Of a stretch of DNA of 64,000 bases, positions 51,901 through 59,038 are shown piece by piece. The notes under the pieces were generated by a model. That model was not told the DNA's origin. It saw only the letters and a program-made list of their open reading frames with translations, and did not search any database. Origin of the DNA: 43-108 sp001915545 (GTDB lineage: Bacteria; Bacteroidota; Bacteroidia; Bacteroidales; Bacteroidaceae); assembly GCA_902491215.1 (NCBI GenBank), contig CABUGV010000010.1:25317-89316 (forward strand), given 5' to 3'. Each line of letters starts with the position of its first letter. Within the stretch, counting starts at the first letter, position 1. A program made the position numbers and the translations under genes.

Positions 51901-53034
51901 GTATGCTCCGCTTTCAGAACCAGTCAGCGGTGTGTCCTGCTGTATGTTCTGAGCAGCAACTTTAAGCTGATATGTACCGTTAGGGAGTCCTTCGATGGTC
52001 TGTTCTGCATATCCGTCGCCTACCAGGCTTCCTCTGTTGACCCATTTCTCGATATAAGTTGTTCCGTGCTTCTTGCTGAAGTTGGTGTTCGTCTGGGTCT
52101 GCATGCCCGATGTTGTCCATCCTTCCATTCCATTGGTTTCGAAACTAGAATTTGCAATCATATATGTGAAGTCGTATGGATTCTCTTCGCTCGAATTGAC
52201 CAGCTTGTATGCCATCATGGCACTTTCCACAGCATCGCATACTTCCACCACTTCTTTCATCGTAGCATCAGCCTTGTTTGCAATCTCTTCAGCTGCATCT
52301 ATGGCAGATTTCAGTTTGTCTGCGTCTTTTCCGCTTCCGTCGGCATACAGTTCAACGGCTTCAGCCAAGGCTTCGTTGAGCTCGCTCTTGTCGACTCCGT
52401 AGCTCAGAATCTTTACGAAGTCAACGATAATCTTTGCTGTACTTCCTGAGCCAGAACCGCTGATAGATTCAAGTCCTATCTGTATTTTGCCTTTCTGTTC
52501 TCCCAAGACATTGAAAAATACAGTGTCTGTACTCCATTTGTTGACTGTGAAAGATTCCTGCGACGACATGATGCTTTCGCCTGACTCTGGTATCCATCCT
52601 GCAAGATTCTTTCCGGCAGACGTAGTTCCGCTGTTGTAGCATACTGTGACGATGGCATATTTGCCGTCGCTCAGGGTTACGTCCTGATTGTATTTGAGCG
52701 TAGAGCCCCAACCGGTGCTCAGTGCCAGTCCGCCCCCTTCCGATGTTCCGTCGTATCCGTTGGCGGGAACGGAAGCCCCGTTGAATGTCTTTGCTGTTCC
52801 AAACTGGTAGATACCGGTAATTGTGTAGTCGACCTCGATGTCTTTGGTCCATCCGCTTACATCTCTGATTTCTTGAGCAACGTTTCCGCTTTCCCCCTTC
52901 TTGTAGTGGAAGCCGGTATCGAATCCGGCATTTGTGAGGTACTTCGACGTTACGTCTGTCTGTGCGTATGAATTGTGTATTGACAATCCTGTCAATGCCA
53001 ATGTCATAACCGCGTTGGTGATTAGTTTCTTCAT
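48919..53034 (-). CDS. T9SS-exported multi-domain protein with HExxH zinc-peptidase-like motif
   Basis: 1371 aa. Signal peptide ~1-25 (MTLALTGLSIHNSYAQ). Two carbohydrate-binding-like beta modules (about 30-215 and 290-435) each followed by helical spacer segments rich in Ala/Glu (~215-280 and 435-590). An Fn3-like part (~600-670) leads to a peptidase-like domain with HEMNHTVGVGQH at 748-759: HExxHxxGxxxH, one residue longer than the metzincin HExxHxxGxxH. A ricin-like region (~870-1010: TKYYIKNE ... SQRWILM), a further beta domain, and a C-terminal T9SS sorting domain (KIYSVTGMVVRTV ... LEAGLYIV) follow. Secreted glycoprotein- or mucin-directed peptidase is my inference. It has its own terminator and promoter and sits between yicC and gmk. 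Confidence 0.85.
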   Translation of the reverse strand: MKKLITNAVMTLALTGLSIHNSYAQTDVTSKYLTNAGFDTGFHYKKGESGNVAQEIRDVSGWTKDIEVDYTITGIYQFGTAKTFNGASVPANGYDGTSEGGGLALSTGWGSTLKYNQDVTLSDGKYAIVTVCYNSGTTSAGKNLAGWIPESGESIMSSQESFTVNKWSTDTVFFNVLGEQKGKIQIGLESISGSGSGSTAKIIVDFVKILSYGVDKSELNEALAEAVELYADGSGKDADKLKSAIDAAEEIANKADATMKEVVEVCDAVESAMMAYKLVNSSEENPYDFTYMIANSSFETNGMEGWTTSGMQTQTNTNFSKKHGTTYIEKWVNRGSLVGDGYAEQTIEGLPNGTYQLKVAAQNIQQDTPLTGSESGAYIFADNSKTAVTKTAEYTLNFTILSGKATIGFKAEGATGNWIACDNFRLYCTGTDMEDITSALNAMIESAEKLAERKMQNAVLEDLNSAIEGVRSVIGNTDSEKVQEAVNTLDEAVKAAESSADAFDALQTSINNAKEIYGEGSGNGAEELKTAIETAEAVAADLNSDNTVLQEATMNMDKAVFAYQLANASGDVPSVTTRKDYARGATMIFGRSEIEGVNMSEIMEHGLCWSTSPEPTVLDNRSTKYYSHNGYIYCIDNLKPSTIYYVRAYAITKGYAVGYGDCIKVITIPMGTATYQLNSSVTSAPEHHERIKKAMESAVGYWNNLTSIQGKKLSVNYNAGTPTAEASYSGYMQFGANSSYQQTGTALHEMNHTVGVGQHSIWYGPNSVLRENGTSGKWLGERANNVIQFLENNEEVCVTGDKTHMWGTGASNIISYGINGAFEDTKSELQYIGNALITQALGEDGLPPTGGFATPAYTFEQEDDTKYYIKNESDSYGFSTSYLRENADGQLEWATASGAEAVADDSCAWYISFTPTNSYYSLRNVATGKYMTYRTTGTYGITLKETETPGNNEYFQLMGGRTEKEISSGDYTFKGKGYWIVRPESKLNPPCLAATNSGKTMVATFNLADNAESQRWILMTGEETELLDEATSSLILTDLSVNGKTLPGFTSDRTEYTYSVNPEGKPEDYVVNAEKYSMYEGSINIEQAASIPGTAKVTAVGAGGSTDKVYTISFVKNYAYGWDGNGATGTGSEPSKFGWSSTPSVTWNTANSSANRYMDPGNGEYNGYTFDGNAYDQNRILWIRFNNSEEFRYTFDGLQAGSKYELSMKYGWHNNGAAPNLTVGVYEKSTSTKLGEEVFKSSTTKRTLKESSYEFTVPNELEGNGEFYISIKNDANGDAMAIIADLAVIDTDETGTSIDGIEDSSNGEGISIIPEDGGITIAAENKASVKAVKIYSVTGMVVRTVNLNGSSKFVPLEAGLYIVGRKTVAVK

Positions 53035-53107
53035 AATTTCATTCGTGTTGATGGTTTTTCAATTGGTTGATTGGATATTTAACCGATGTTAAGGTTAAAC
53101 ATATCTG

Positions 53108-53137
53108 CAAATATAGCAATAATAAGTCAATATGCAA
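53108..53137 (-). promoter_or_regulatory. Candidate promoter of the T9SS metalloprotein gene
   Basis: Minus-strand TATATTTG (53115-53108) with GTTG-type -33 (TTG 53137-53135) 19 nt upstream. The ATG is ~73 nt downstream. The 22-bp array locus 3 begins 14 bp further upstream. Confidence 0.45.
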
Positions 53138-53150
53138 CGATAAACGGCTA

Positions 53151-53282
53151 TATCTCAGAGCCTTATTGGTGTATGAGCCTTCATCTCTGAGGCTGTGGGC
53201 GCTCGCGGTAGTTTTTACGAGCGCGTGTAATGATTTTTGCGGGCGCTCGTAATATTCACTATGAGTGCTTGCGCCGGCAGTT
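53151..53282. repeat. 22-bp periodic GC-rich box array, locus 3
   Basis: Units start at 53151, 53173, 53195, 53217, 53239 and 53261, exactly 22 bp apart. The clearest boxes are GTGGGCGCTCGCGG (53195), ACGAGCGCGTGT (53217) and GCGGGCGCTCGT (53239); the outer ones (TCAGAGCCTTA, TGAGCCTTCA, TGAGTGCTTGCG) are more degenerate. It lies directly upstream of the promoter of the 48919-53034 gene. Confidence 0.8.
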
Positions 53283-53302
53283 GTTTACTGCATATATATG
53301 AA

Positions 53303-53353
53303 ACAGCCACGGCGCACCTTCCATATATCCATGCAATGGTGCGCCGTGGCTGT
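53303..53353 (-). terminator. Terminator hairpin after yicC
   Basis: ACAGCCACGGCGCACC (53303-53318) pairs perfectly with 53338-53353, 30 bp after the yicC stop. No T-run follows, but the 16-bp GC-rich stem is strong. It separates yicC from the inserted gene. Confidence 0.7.
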
Positions 53354-53382
53354 ATTTATACTTGAATTTTGTGTTTCTGCAA

Positions 53383-54258
53383 TCAGAGGACGTTGAGAAC
53401 CTGTTCTTTAATCTGTTCGAGTTCGTCTTTCATCTTCACTACGATGTTCTGCATTTCTGCGTTGTTGCTCTTGCTTCCTGTAGTGTTTATTTCACGTCCC
53501 ATTTCCTGAGCAATGAATCCGAGCTTCTTGCCCTGTCCATGGCCGTCTGCCATAGTCTCCATGAAATATTTGAGATGATTTGTTAGTCTTTGTTTCTCTT
53601 CGCTGATGTCGAGCTTCTCGATGTAGTATATCATCTCCTGTTCAAGTCTGTTCTTGTCGTAGTCCACTTCGAGAGTCTTTTCGAGAGCTTCAACTATTCT
53701 TTGCTTGATTTTCTCGGTACGTTCCTTCTCGTATGGTTCGATCATGGCGAGCAGATTGCCGATGTTGGTAATTTTCTCTGTAAACTTCTTCGACAGTGCC
53801 AATCCCTCCTGCTTTCTGAATTCCATAAGCTGGCCTACAGCTCCTTCGACAGCCGATTTTGCCGCAGCCCATTCTTCTTCAGACAATTCTTCAGCTTCAA
53901 CTTTTGATATGGCATCTGGCATTCTAAGCAGTGTAGACATCCATTCTATAGGTTCAGGTATGCCTGTTTCGCTGCAGATGCTTTTTATCTGCTTGTAATA
54001 TTCGTTTACTATAGTCTTGTTGATAGGCGTAGCGCTGGCTCCGTCCTCCTTTTCAATCCAAAGATTGAAGTCTATTTTGCCTCGTTCAAGATTGGATGTG
54101 ATGTATGTTCTGATCTCCATTTCTTTCTCTCTGTAGAGCGGAGCTATTCTGGACGACAGGTCTAGCGCTTTGCTGTTGAGCGATTTTATCTCAGCATGAA
54201 TTTTCTTTCCGTTGAATTCTGTTACGCATTTTCCGTAACCGGTCATTGATTGTATCAT
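53383..54258 (-). CDS. yicC: YicC family endoribonuclease
   Basis: The 291-aa product has the N-terminal signature MIQSMTGYGKCVTEFNGKKIHAEIKSLNSKALDL (read in parts) and the C-terminal DUF1732 region (NRLEQEMIYYIEKLDISEEKQRLTNHL and MGREINTTGSKSNNAEMQNIVVKMKDELEQIKEQVLNV, in parts). YicC of E. coli is an endoribonuclease that helps decay of the sRNA RyhB; the role here is by family. In Bacteroidetes it usually heads a yicC-gmk-nadD operon. Divergent from tsaB. Confidence 0.93.
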   Translation of the reverse strand: MIQSMTGYGKCVTEFNGKKIHAEIKSLNSKALDLSSRIAPLYREKEMEIRTYITSNLERGKIDFNLWIEKEDGASATPINKTIVNEYYKQIKSICSETGIPEPIEWMSTLLRMPDAISKVEAEELSEEEWAAAKSAVEGAVGQLMEFRKQEGLALSKKFTEKITNIGNLLAMIEPYEKERTEKIKQRIVEALEKTLEVDYDKNRLEQEMIYYIEKLDISEEKQRLTNHLKYFMETMADGHGQGKKLGFIAQEMGREINTTGSKSNNAEMQNIVVKMKDELEQIKEQVLNVL

Positions 54259-54392
54259 ATCGCACTAATGTAAAAAATATAGATTCTGTTCTGAGGTCTG
54301 TAATACCGTATTGGAAAAACCGTTCTGCGGTATCATCTTACGTGCCGGCCTTACGTGTAAGGGCAAGTATGGCCGTTAATATAAAATTTTTG

Positions 54393-54431
54393 CAAAAGTA
54401 GCGATTTTTCCGCTTATTGTTAGTATTTTTG
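54393..54431. promoter_or_regulatory. Divergent -7 boxes between yicC and tsaB
   Basis: Minus-strand TACTTTTG (54400-54393) points to yicC and plus-strand TATTTTTG (54424-54431) points to tsaB. Neither has a TTTG at the usual spacing, so these are weak candidates. Confidence 0.3.
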
Positions 54432-54527
54432 CAAAAAATGCACTGTGTCAGATGTGTACCTTTGCGCGCCCGTTGTGTTCGGGCGTGAAATGGTGTGTGT
54501 CGGCTGTGCGGAAAATCATAGATAATT

Positions 54528-55220
54528 ATGTCGTGTATTTTGAATATAGAGACTTCTACTGAAGTCTGCTCTGTTGCCGTGAGCCAGGACGGTGCAAACA
54601 TTTTCCATATCGAGGACCTCGAAGGACCGTCGCATGCTTCAAAATTGGGCACATTCGTCGATGAGGCCTTGACGTTTACTGACAATCATGCAATTCCTTT
54701 CGATGCTGTGGCTGTCAGCTGCGGTCCGGGTTCGTATACAGGACTCCGCATAGGTGTTTCGATGGCCAAAGGTATCTGCTATGCAAGAAATCTGCATCTG
54801 TTGGCCGTACCGACATTGGAAATTCTTTGTGTTCCACTGCTTCTGGGCAACGAAGAACTTCCGGAAGATGCTCTCTTGTGTCCTATGATCGATGCCCGTC
54901 GTATGGAAGTCTATACGGCTGTCTATGACAGAGCTCTCAAGCCTGTTGTGGATACATGTGCAAAGGTTATTGACGAAAGCTCGTTTGCGGATCTGCTCGA
55001 ACAGCACCCTGTGTACTTCTTCGGTAACGGTGCGTCAAAGTGCCGCGGCTGCATAGAACATCCTAATGCGCATTTTGTTGACGGCATATTGCCTTTGGCA
55101 AAGAATATGTGTCCTTTGGCCGAGAAAGCTCATGTGAGGGAGGAATTCAAGGACGTAGCTTATTTCGAACCGTTCTATCTTAAGGAGTTCGTGGCAACGA
55201 AATCAAAAAAACTGTTGTGA
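54528..55220 (+). CDS. tsaB: tRNA threonylcarbamoyladenosine biosynthesis protein TsaB
   Basis: TsaB is the inactive paralogue that dimerises with TsaD in forming t6A37 of ANN-decoding tRNAs. The 230-aa product has ILNIETSTEVCSVAVSQDG at the N-terminus, the diagnostic VSCGPGSYTGLRIGVSMAKG (~65-84, in parts) and MIDARRMEVYTAVYD. It starts a long co-directional run; its TGA overlaps the next ATG by one base. Confidence 0.95.
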   Translation: MSCILNIETSTEVCSVAVSQDGANIFHIEDLEGPSHASKLGTFVDEALTFTDNHAIPFDAVAVSCGPGSYTGLRIGVSMAKGICYARNLHLLAVPTLEILCVPLLLGNEELPEDALLCPMIDARRMEVYTAVYDRALKPVVDTCAKVIDESSFADLLEQHPVYFFGNGASKCRGCIEHPNAHFVDGILPLAKNMCPLAEKAHVREEFKDVAYFEPFYLKEFVATKSKKLL

Positions 55221-55810
55221 TGGATTACAATACGCAAAGAAAAAAACTCATACTGCCTGAATACGGAAGATGCATTCAGCAGATGGTCGATTATGCAAAG
55301 ACCATCGGCGACAGGGCTGAACGACAGAACTGTGCCAATACTATCATAGCTCTTATGGCCAATATGCAGGAACAGAGAACCGATCCGGATGAACTGCGAA
55401 ACAAATTGTGGAATCATCTGGCAGCTATGGCCGACTATGAACTTGACATAGATTATCCGGTTGAAATCGTCCACCATGAAGAGGCGAAAGACAAGCGTGA
55501 ACGTCTGCCTTATCCTCAGCATAAGATAGAGAAGAGGCATTACGGATATATCGTTGAGTCTCTCATCAGAAAATTGTCGGAGATTGAAGACGAAGACGAA
55601 CGTGTCGAATTGGCTGGACTGGTTGCCAACCAGATGAAGAGAAGCCTTGCCAGCTGGAATCGCGATGCGCTCGATGACGATAAGATTCTTGAGGATCTTG
55701 CAAGGGCAACGGATGGTAAGGTTGACCTGAAGGCGGACAACTTTGATTTTATTCCTGACAATTCGCTTTTCGGAAACGTTCAGCAGGCTAAGAAGAAAAA
55801 AAGAAAATGA
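55220..55810 (+). CDS. DUF4290 family protein
   Basis: A 196-aa soluble protein of the Bacteroidetes-specific DUF4290 family (MDYNTQRKKLILPEYGRCIQ, DRAERQNCANTII, KIEKRHYGYIVESLIRKL). It has a Lys-rich tail (QQAKKKKRK). Function is unknown. The start ATG shares a base with the tsaB stop (ATGA-type overlap), and a GTG immediately before is an unlikely alternative. It is often next to murA, as here. Confidence 0.88.
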   Translation: MDYNTQRKKLILPEYGRCIQQMVDYAKTIGDRAERQNCANTIIALMANMQEQRTDPDELRNKLWNHLAAMADYELDIDYPVEIVHHEEAKDKRERLPYPQHKIEKRHYGYIVESLIRKLSEIEDEDERVELAGLVANQMKRSLASWNRDALDDDKILEDLARATDGKVDLKADNFDFIPDNSLFGNVQQAKKKKRK

Positions 55811-55884
55811 TGGGCTTGCGGCGTGTCATTTTGAAGAACTTGATAGATTATTATAGTACTGAAATAAATAAAATTACCAGATAA

Positions 55885-57192
55885 GTGTCATCATTCATAA
55901 TTGAAGGCGGAAAGAAGCTTGCCGGTGAGATTCTGCCGCAGGGAGCAAAAAACGAGGCGCTGGAAGTAATCAGTGCTACCATACTCACGTCTGAACCGGT
56001 GGTAATCAAGAATGTACCTGATATTTTGGACGTGAACAACCTCATTGCGCTGATGAGCAAGATGGGGGTGAGAGTAATGAAACTCGGTGAGAAGGAATAC
56101 CGCTTTCAGGCTGATAAGATTGACATGGATTATCTGATGAGCGACGAGTTCGTGCAGCGGTGTGCCGCGCTCCGCGGTTCTATACTTCTTCTCGGACCGC
56201 TTCTCGGACGCTTCAGAAAGGCTTACATTGCTAAGCCGGGAGGTGATCAGATTGGACGCCGCAGGCTGGATACCCATTTCATCGGGGTTCAGAAGCTTGG
56301 TGCCAAGCTGAACCACGATTTCTCGCGAAATGTATATGAGATATCCGCAGATGACCTGCAGGGTACGTATATGCTTCTTGATGAGGCTTCTGTTACAGGA
56401 ACAGCCAATATAATAATGGCTGCGGTTCTGGCCAAGGGTAAAACTACTGTCTACAACGCCGCTTGCGAGCCGTATATACAGCAGTTGTGCCATATGCTAA
56501 ATGCAATGGGTGCAAAGATAAGCGGTATATCTTCGAATCTGCTTACGATTGAAGGCGTTGAAGAACTGCACGGTACAGAGCATTCTATTCTGCCTGACAT
56601 GATTGAGGTGGGCAGTTTCATAGGTATGGCTGCTATGACTGGAAGCAGTTTGACTATACGCAATGTGTCTTACGACAATTTGGGCATGATTCCGGATATG
56701 TTTGCACGCCTTGGTATAGAAATCCACAGGAACGGTGATGATATAATAATACCGGAGCAGGAGCACTATGAGGTTGCTTCGTATATGGACGGAAGCATAA
56801 TGTCGTTCGCCGATGCTCCGTGGCCGGGATTGACTCCCGACCTTTTAAGCGTATTCCTCGTTGTGGCGACGCAGGCCAAGGGCAGTGTGCTTATTCATCA
56901 GAAGATGTTTGAGAGCCGTCTGTTCTTTGTCGACAAGCTTATCGACATGGGAGCGCAGATTATTTTGTGCGATCCGCACAGAGCTGTTGTTATCGGTCAT
57001 GACAGGCGTGTGAGATTGAAAGGCGCACGTATGACCTCGCCGGACATCAGAGCCGGTATTGCTTTGCTGATTGCCGCTTTGAGTGCCGAGGGCACAAGCA
57101 TGATCAGCAATATTGAGCAGATTGACCGAGGATATGAAAATATTGAGGCCAGACTTGTTGCACTCGGTGCCGACATTAAGAGAATTCCGTAG
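55885..57192 (+). CDS. murA: UDP-N-acetylglucosamine 1-carboxyvinyltransferase (Asp-type, fosfomycin-insensitive)
   Basis: First committed step of peptidoglycan synthesis: transfers enolpyruvate from PEP to UDP-GlcNAc. The 435-aa product contains QGAKNE (with Lys22/Asn23), DEASVTGTANIIMAAVLAKG, and WPGLTPDLLSVFLVVATQAKG. The loop that carries Cys115 in E. coli reads PGGDQIG here: Asp121 replaces the Cys that fosfomycin alkylates, as in other Bacteroidetes and mycobacteria, predicting intrinsic fosfomycin resistance of the enzyme. The start is GTG at 55885; no ATG fits the conserved N-terminus (SSFIIEGGKKLAGEI). Confidence 0.95.
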   Translation: MSSFIIEGGKKLAGEILPQGAKNEALEVISATILTSEPVVIKNVPDILDVNNLIALMSKMGVRVMKLGEKEYRFQADKIDMDYLMSDEFVQRCAALRGSILLLGPLLGRFRKAYIAKPGGDQIGRRRLDTHFIGVQKLGAKLNHDFSRNVYEISADDLQGTYMLLDEASVTGTANIIMAAVLAKGKTTVYNAACEPYIQQLCHMLNAMGAKISGISSNLLTIEGVEELHGTEHSILPDMIEVGSFIGMAAMTGSSLTIRNVSYDNLGMIPDMFARLGIEIHRNGDDIIIPEQEHYEVASYMDGSIMSFADAPWPGLTPDLLSVFLVVATQAKGSVLIHQKMFESRLFFVDKLIDMGAQIILCDPHRAVVIGHDRRVRLKGARMTSPDIRAGIALLIAALSAEGTSMISNIEQIDRGYENIEARLVALGADIKRIP

Positions 57193-57279
57193 AAACGGTT
57201 TCTCGCGATTGTTGTCGTATGCTGTGAGTGGAACTTTGGTATATGCATAAGGAATAAGTGAAACAATATACATAATATA

Positions 57280-57807
57280 ATGATACGCAGAGATGAAGTC
57301 TACAAAATCGGGCGGATTGTTAAACCTCACGGTTTGAAAGGGGAAGTGTCATTCTCTTTCAGTGATGATATATTCGACCGTACAGACAGCGAGTACCTGA
57401 TATGTGATATGGACGGGATTCTTGTGCCGTTTTTTATGGAAGAGTATCGCTTCAGATCTGATTCGGCGGCTATCGTGAAATTTGAGGACATTGATTCAGA
57501 GGAGGATGCCAGGCGTCTTGTTGGATGTGATGTTTATTTCCCTCAGAAAATGGCCGTGGAAGAGGGTGGCGACGAGTTGTCGCTGTACTATTTTGTCGGG
57601 TTTGAAGTTTTTGAATACGAGGGGGACAGAATCGGGACGATTGTTGCTGTAGATGATAATACCGAGAATTGGCTTTTCGAAATCGAAATTGGTGAAGGAA
57701 AGACGGTTCTGGTGCCTGCGCATGAGGAATTTATTGTAGATATAGACCACGAGCAAAAGCGCATGGTTATGAACTTGCCTGACGGGCTTCTTGAACTTCA
57801 GGCTTGA
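57280..57807 (+). CDS. rimM: Ribosome maturation factor RimM
   Basis: Assists assembly of the 30S head, binding S19. The 175-aa product has the N-terminal RimM barrel (YKIGRIVKPHGLKGEVSFSF) and the C-terminal PRC-barrel (YFVGFEVFEYEGDRIGTIVAV, LVPAHEEFIVDIDHEQKRM). It lies between murA and dxr in the same direction; in this phylum it is not with rpsP-trmD-rplS. Confidence 0.94.
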   Translation: MIRRDEVYKIGRIVKPHGLKGEVSFSFSDDIFDRTDSEYLICDMDGILVPFFMEEYRFRSDSAAIVKFEDIDSEEDARRLVGCDVYFPQKMAVEEGGDELSLYYFVGFEVFEYEGDRIGTIVAVDDNTENWLFEIEIGEGKTVLVPAHEEFIVDIDHEQKRMVMNLPDGLLELQA

Positions 57808-57844
57808 ATACGTGAAAAACAGTTTGTTATATCATTGAATCTTT

Positions 57845-58987
57845 ATGACTAAAAAAATTGCGATATTGGGATCGACCGGCTCCATCGGTACGCAGGCTCT
57901 TCAGGTCATAGAAGAACACAGCGACCTGTATGAGGCTTATGTTCTTACTGCCAACCGCAGTGCCGGCAAGCTTATCGAGCAGGCAAGGCGTTTCAAGCCG
58001 GAAGCTGTTGTGATTGCTGATGAGACGTTCTATGAATCTGTCAGAGATGCGTTGGCAGACCTTCCTATAAAGGTTTATGCGGGAGCGAATGCCTTGTGCG
58101 AAGTTGTACAGGACAGAAACGTAGACATTGTTCTTGCTTCGATGGTGGGTTTCGCTGGACTGATGCCTACCATAAGTGCAATCAAGGCAGGTAAGGCCAT
58201 TGCATTGGCAAACAAGGAAACATTGGTAGTTGCAGGTGAACTTATCAACGGGTTGGCAAATGAGTACAAGGTTCCTATTTTGCCTGTCGATTCAGAACAT
58301 TCTGCAATCTTTCAGTGTCTCGAACCCGGCAACAGAATAGAAAAAATATTGCTGACAGCTTCTGGCGGTCCGTTCCGCAAGTACTCTCTTGAGGAAATTG
58401 CAAAAGTTACAAAAGATCAGGCTTTGGCTCATCCTACATGGAAGATGGGCAGCAAGATAACAATAGATTCTGCAACGATGATGAACAAGGGATTTGAAGT
58501 CATCGAGGCTAAATGGTTGTTCGGAGTTGCTCCGGAACAGATTCAGGTTGTGGTGCATCCGCAATCTGTCATACATTCCATGGTGCAGTTTGAGGACGGT
58601 GCGGTGAAAGCTCAGTTAGGCATGCCTGATATGCGTTTGCCTATACAGTATGCTTTCAGTTATCCAAAGAGACTACGTTCTTCTTTCGACAGATTGGACT
58701 TTTTCAAGTTGGGCGGAATGACATTCGAAGAACCAGACATGGAACGTTTCAGATGTCTGGCTTTGGCCTATGAAGCGTTGAAGCAAGGTGGAAATATGCC
58801 TTGTATTGTTAATGCTGCCAACGAGGTTGTTAATAGGGCTTTCCTTGAAGACAAGATAAGTTTCCTCCGAATGAGCGAAGTGATAGAGGAAACTATGAAA
58901 AAGGTTTCGTTTGATGCAAGTCCTGATTTGGATGTGTATATGGATACAGACAAGACGGCACGCGCTGTAGCATCTGAGATGATATGA
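57845..58987 (+). CDS. dxr: 1-deoxy-D-xylulose-5-phosphate reductoisomerase
   Basis: Second step of the MEP pathway, NADPH-dependent. The 380-aa product shows the NADPH site ILGSTGSIGTQALQVI, LANKETLVVAG, the metal/substrate residues PVDSEHSAIFQCL, TASGGPFR, HPTWKMGSKITIDSATMMNKGFE (in parts) and VHPQSVIHSMV. 37 bp after rimM. With ispF at 40.5 kb it shows isoprenoids come from the MEP route. Confidence 0.96.
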   Translation: MTKKIAILGSTGSIGTQALQVIEEHSDLYEAYVLTANRSAGKLIEQARRFKPEAVVIADETFYESVRDALADLPIKVYAGANALCEVVQDRNVDIVLASMVGFAGLMPTISAIKAGKAIALANKETLVVAGELINGLANEYKVPILPVDSEHSAIFQCLEPGNRIEKILLTASGGPFRKYSLEEIAKVTKDQALAHPTWKMGSKITIDSATMMNKGFEVIEAKWLFGVAPEQIQVVVHPQSVIHSMVQFEDGAVKAQLGMPDMRLPIQYAFSYPKRLRSSFDRLDFFKLGGMTFEEPDMERFRCLALAYEALKQGGNMPCIVNAANEVVNRAFLEDKISFLRMSEVIEETMKKVSFDASPDLDVYMDTDKTARAVASEMI

Positions 58988-59038
58988 TGCATGTGCGCTG
59001 TCTTTAGAAGTTTGATTTACAAATAAATTTGATGAATT

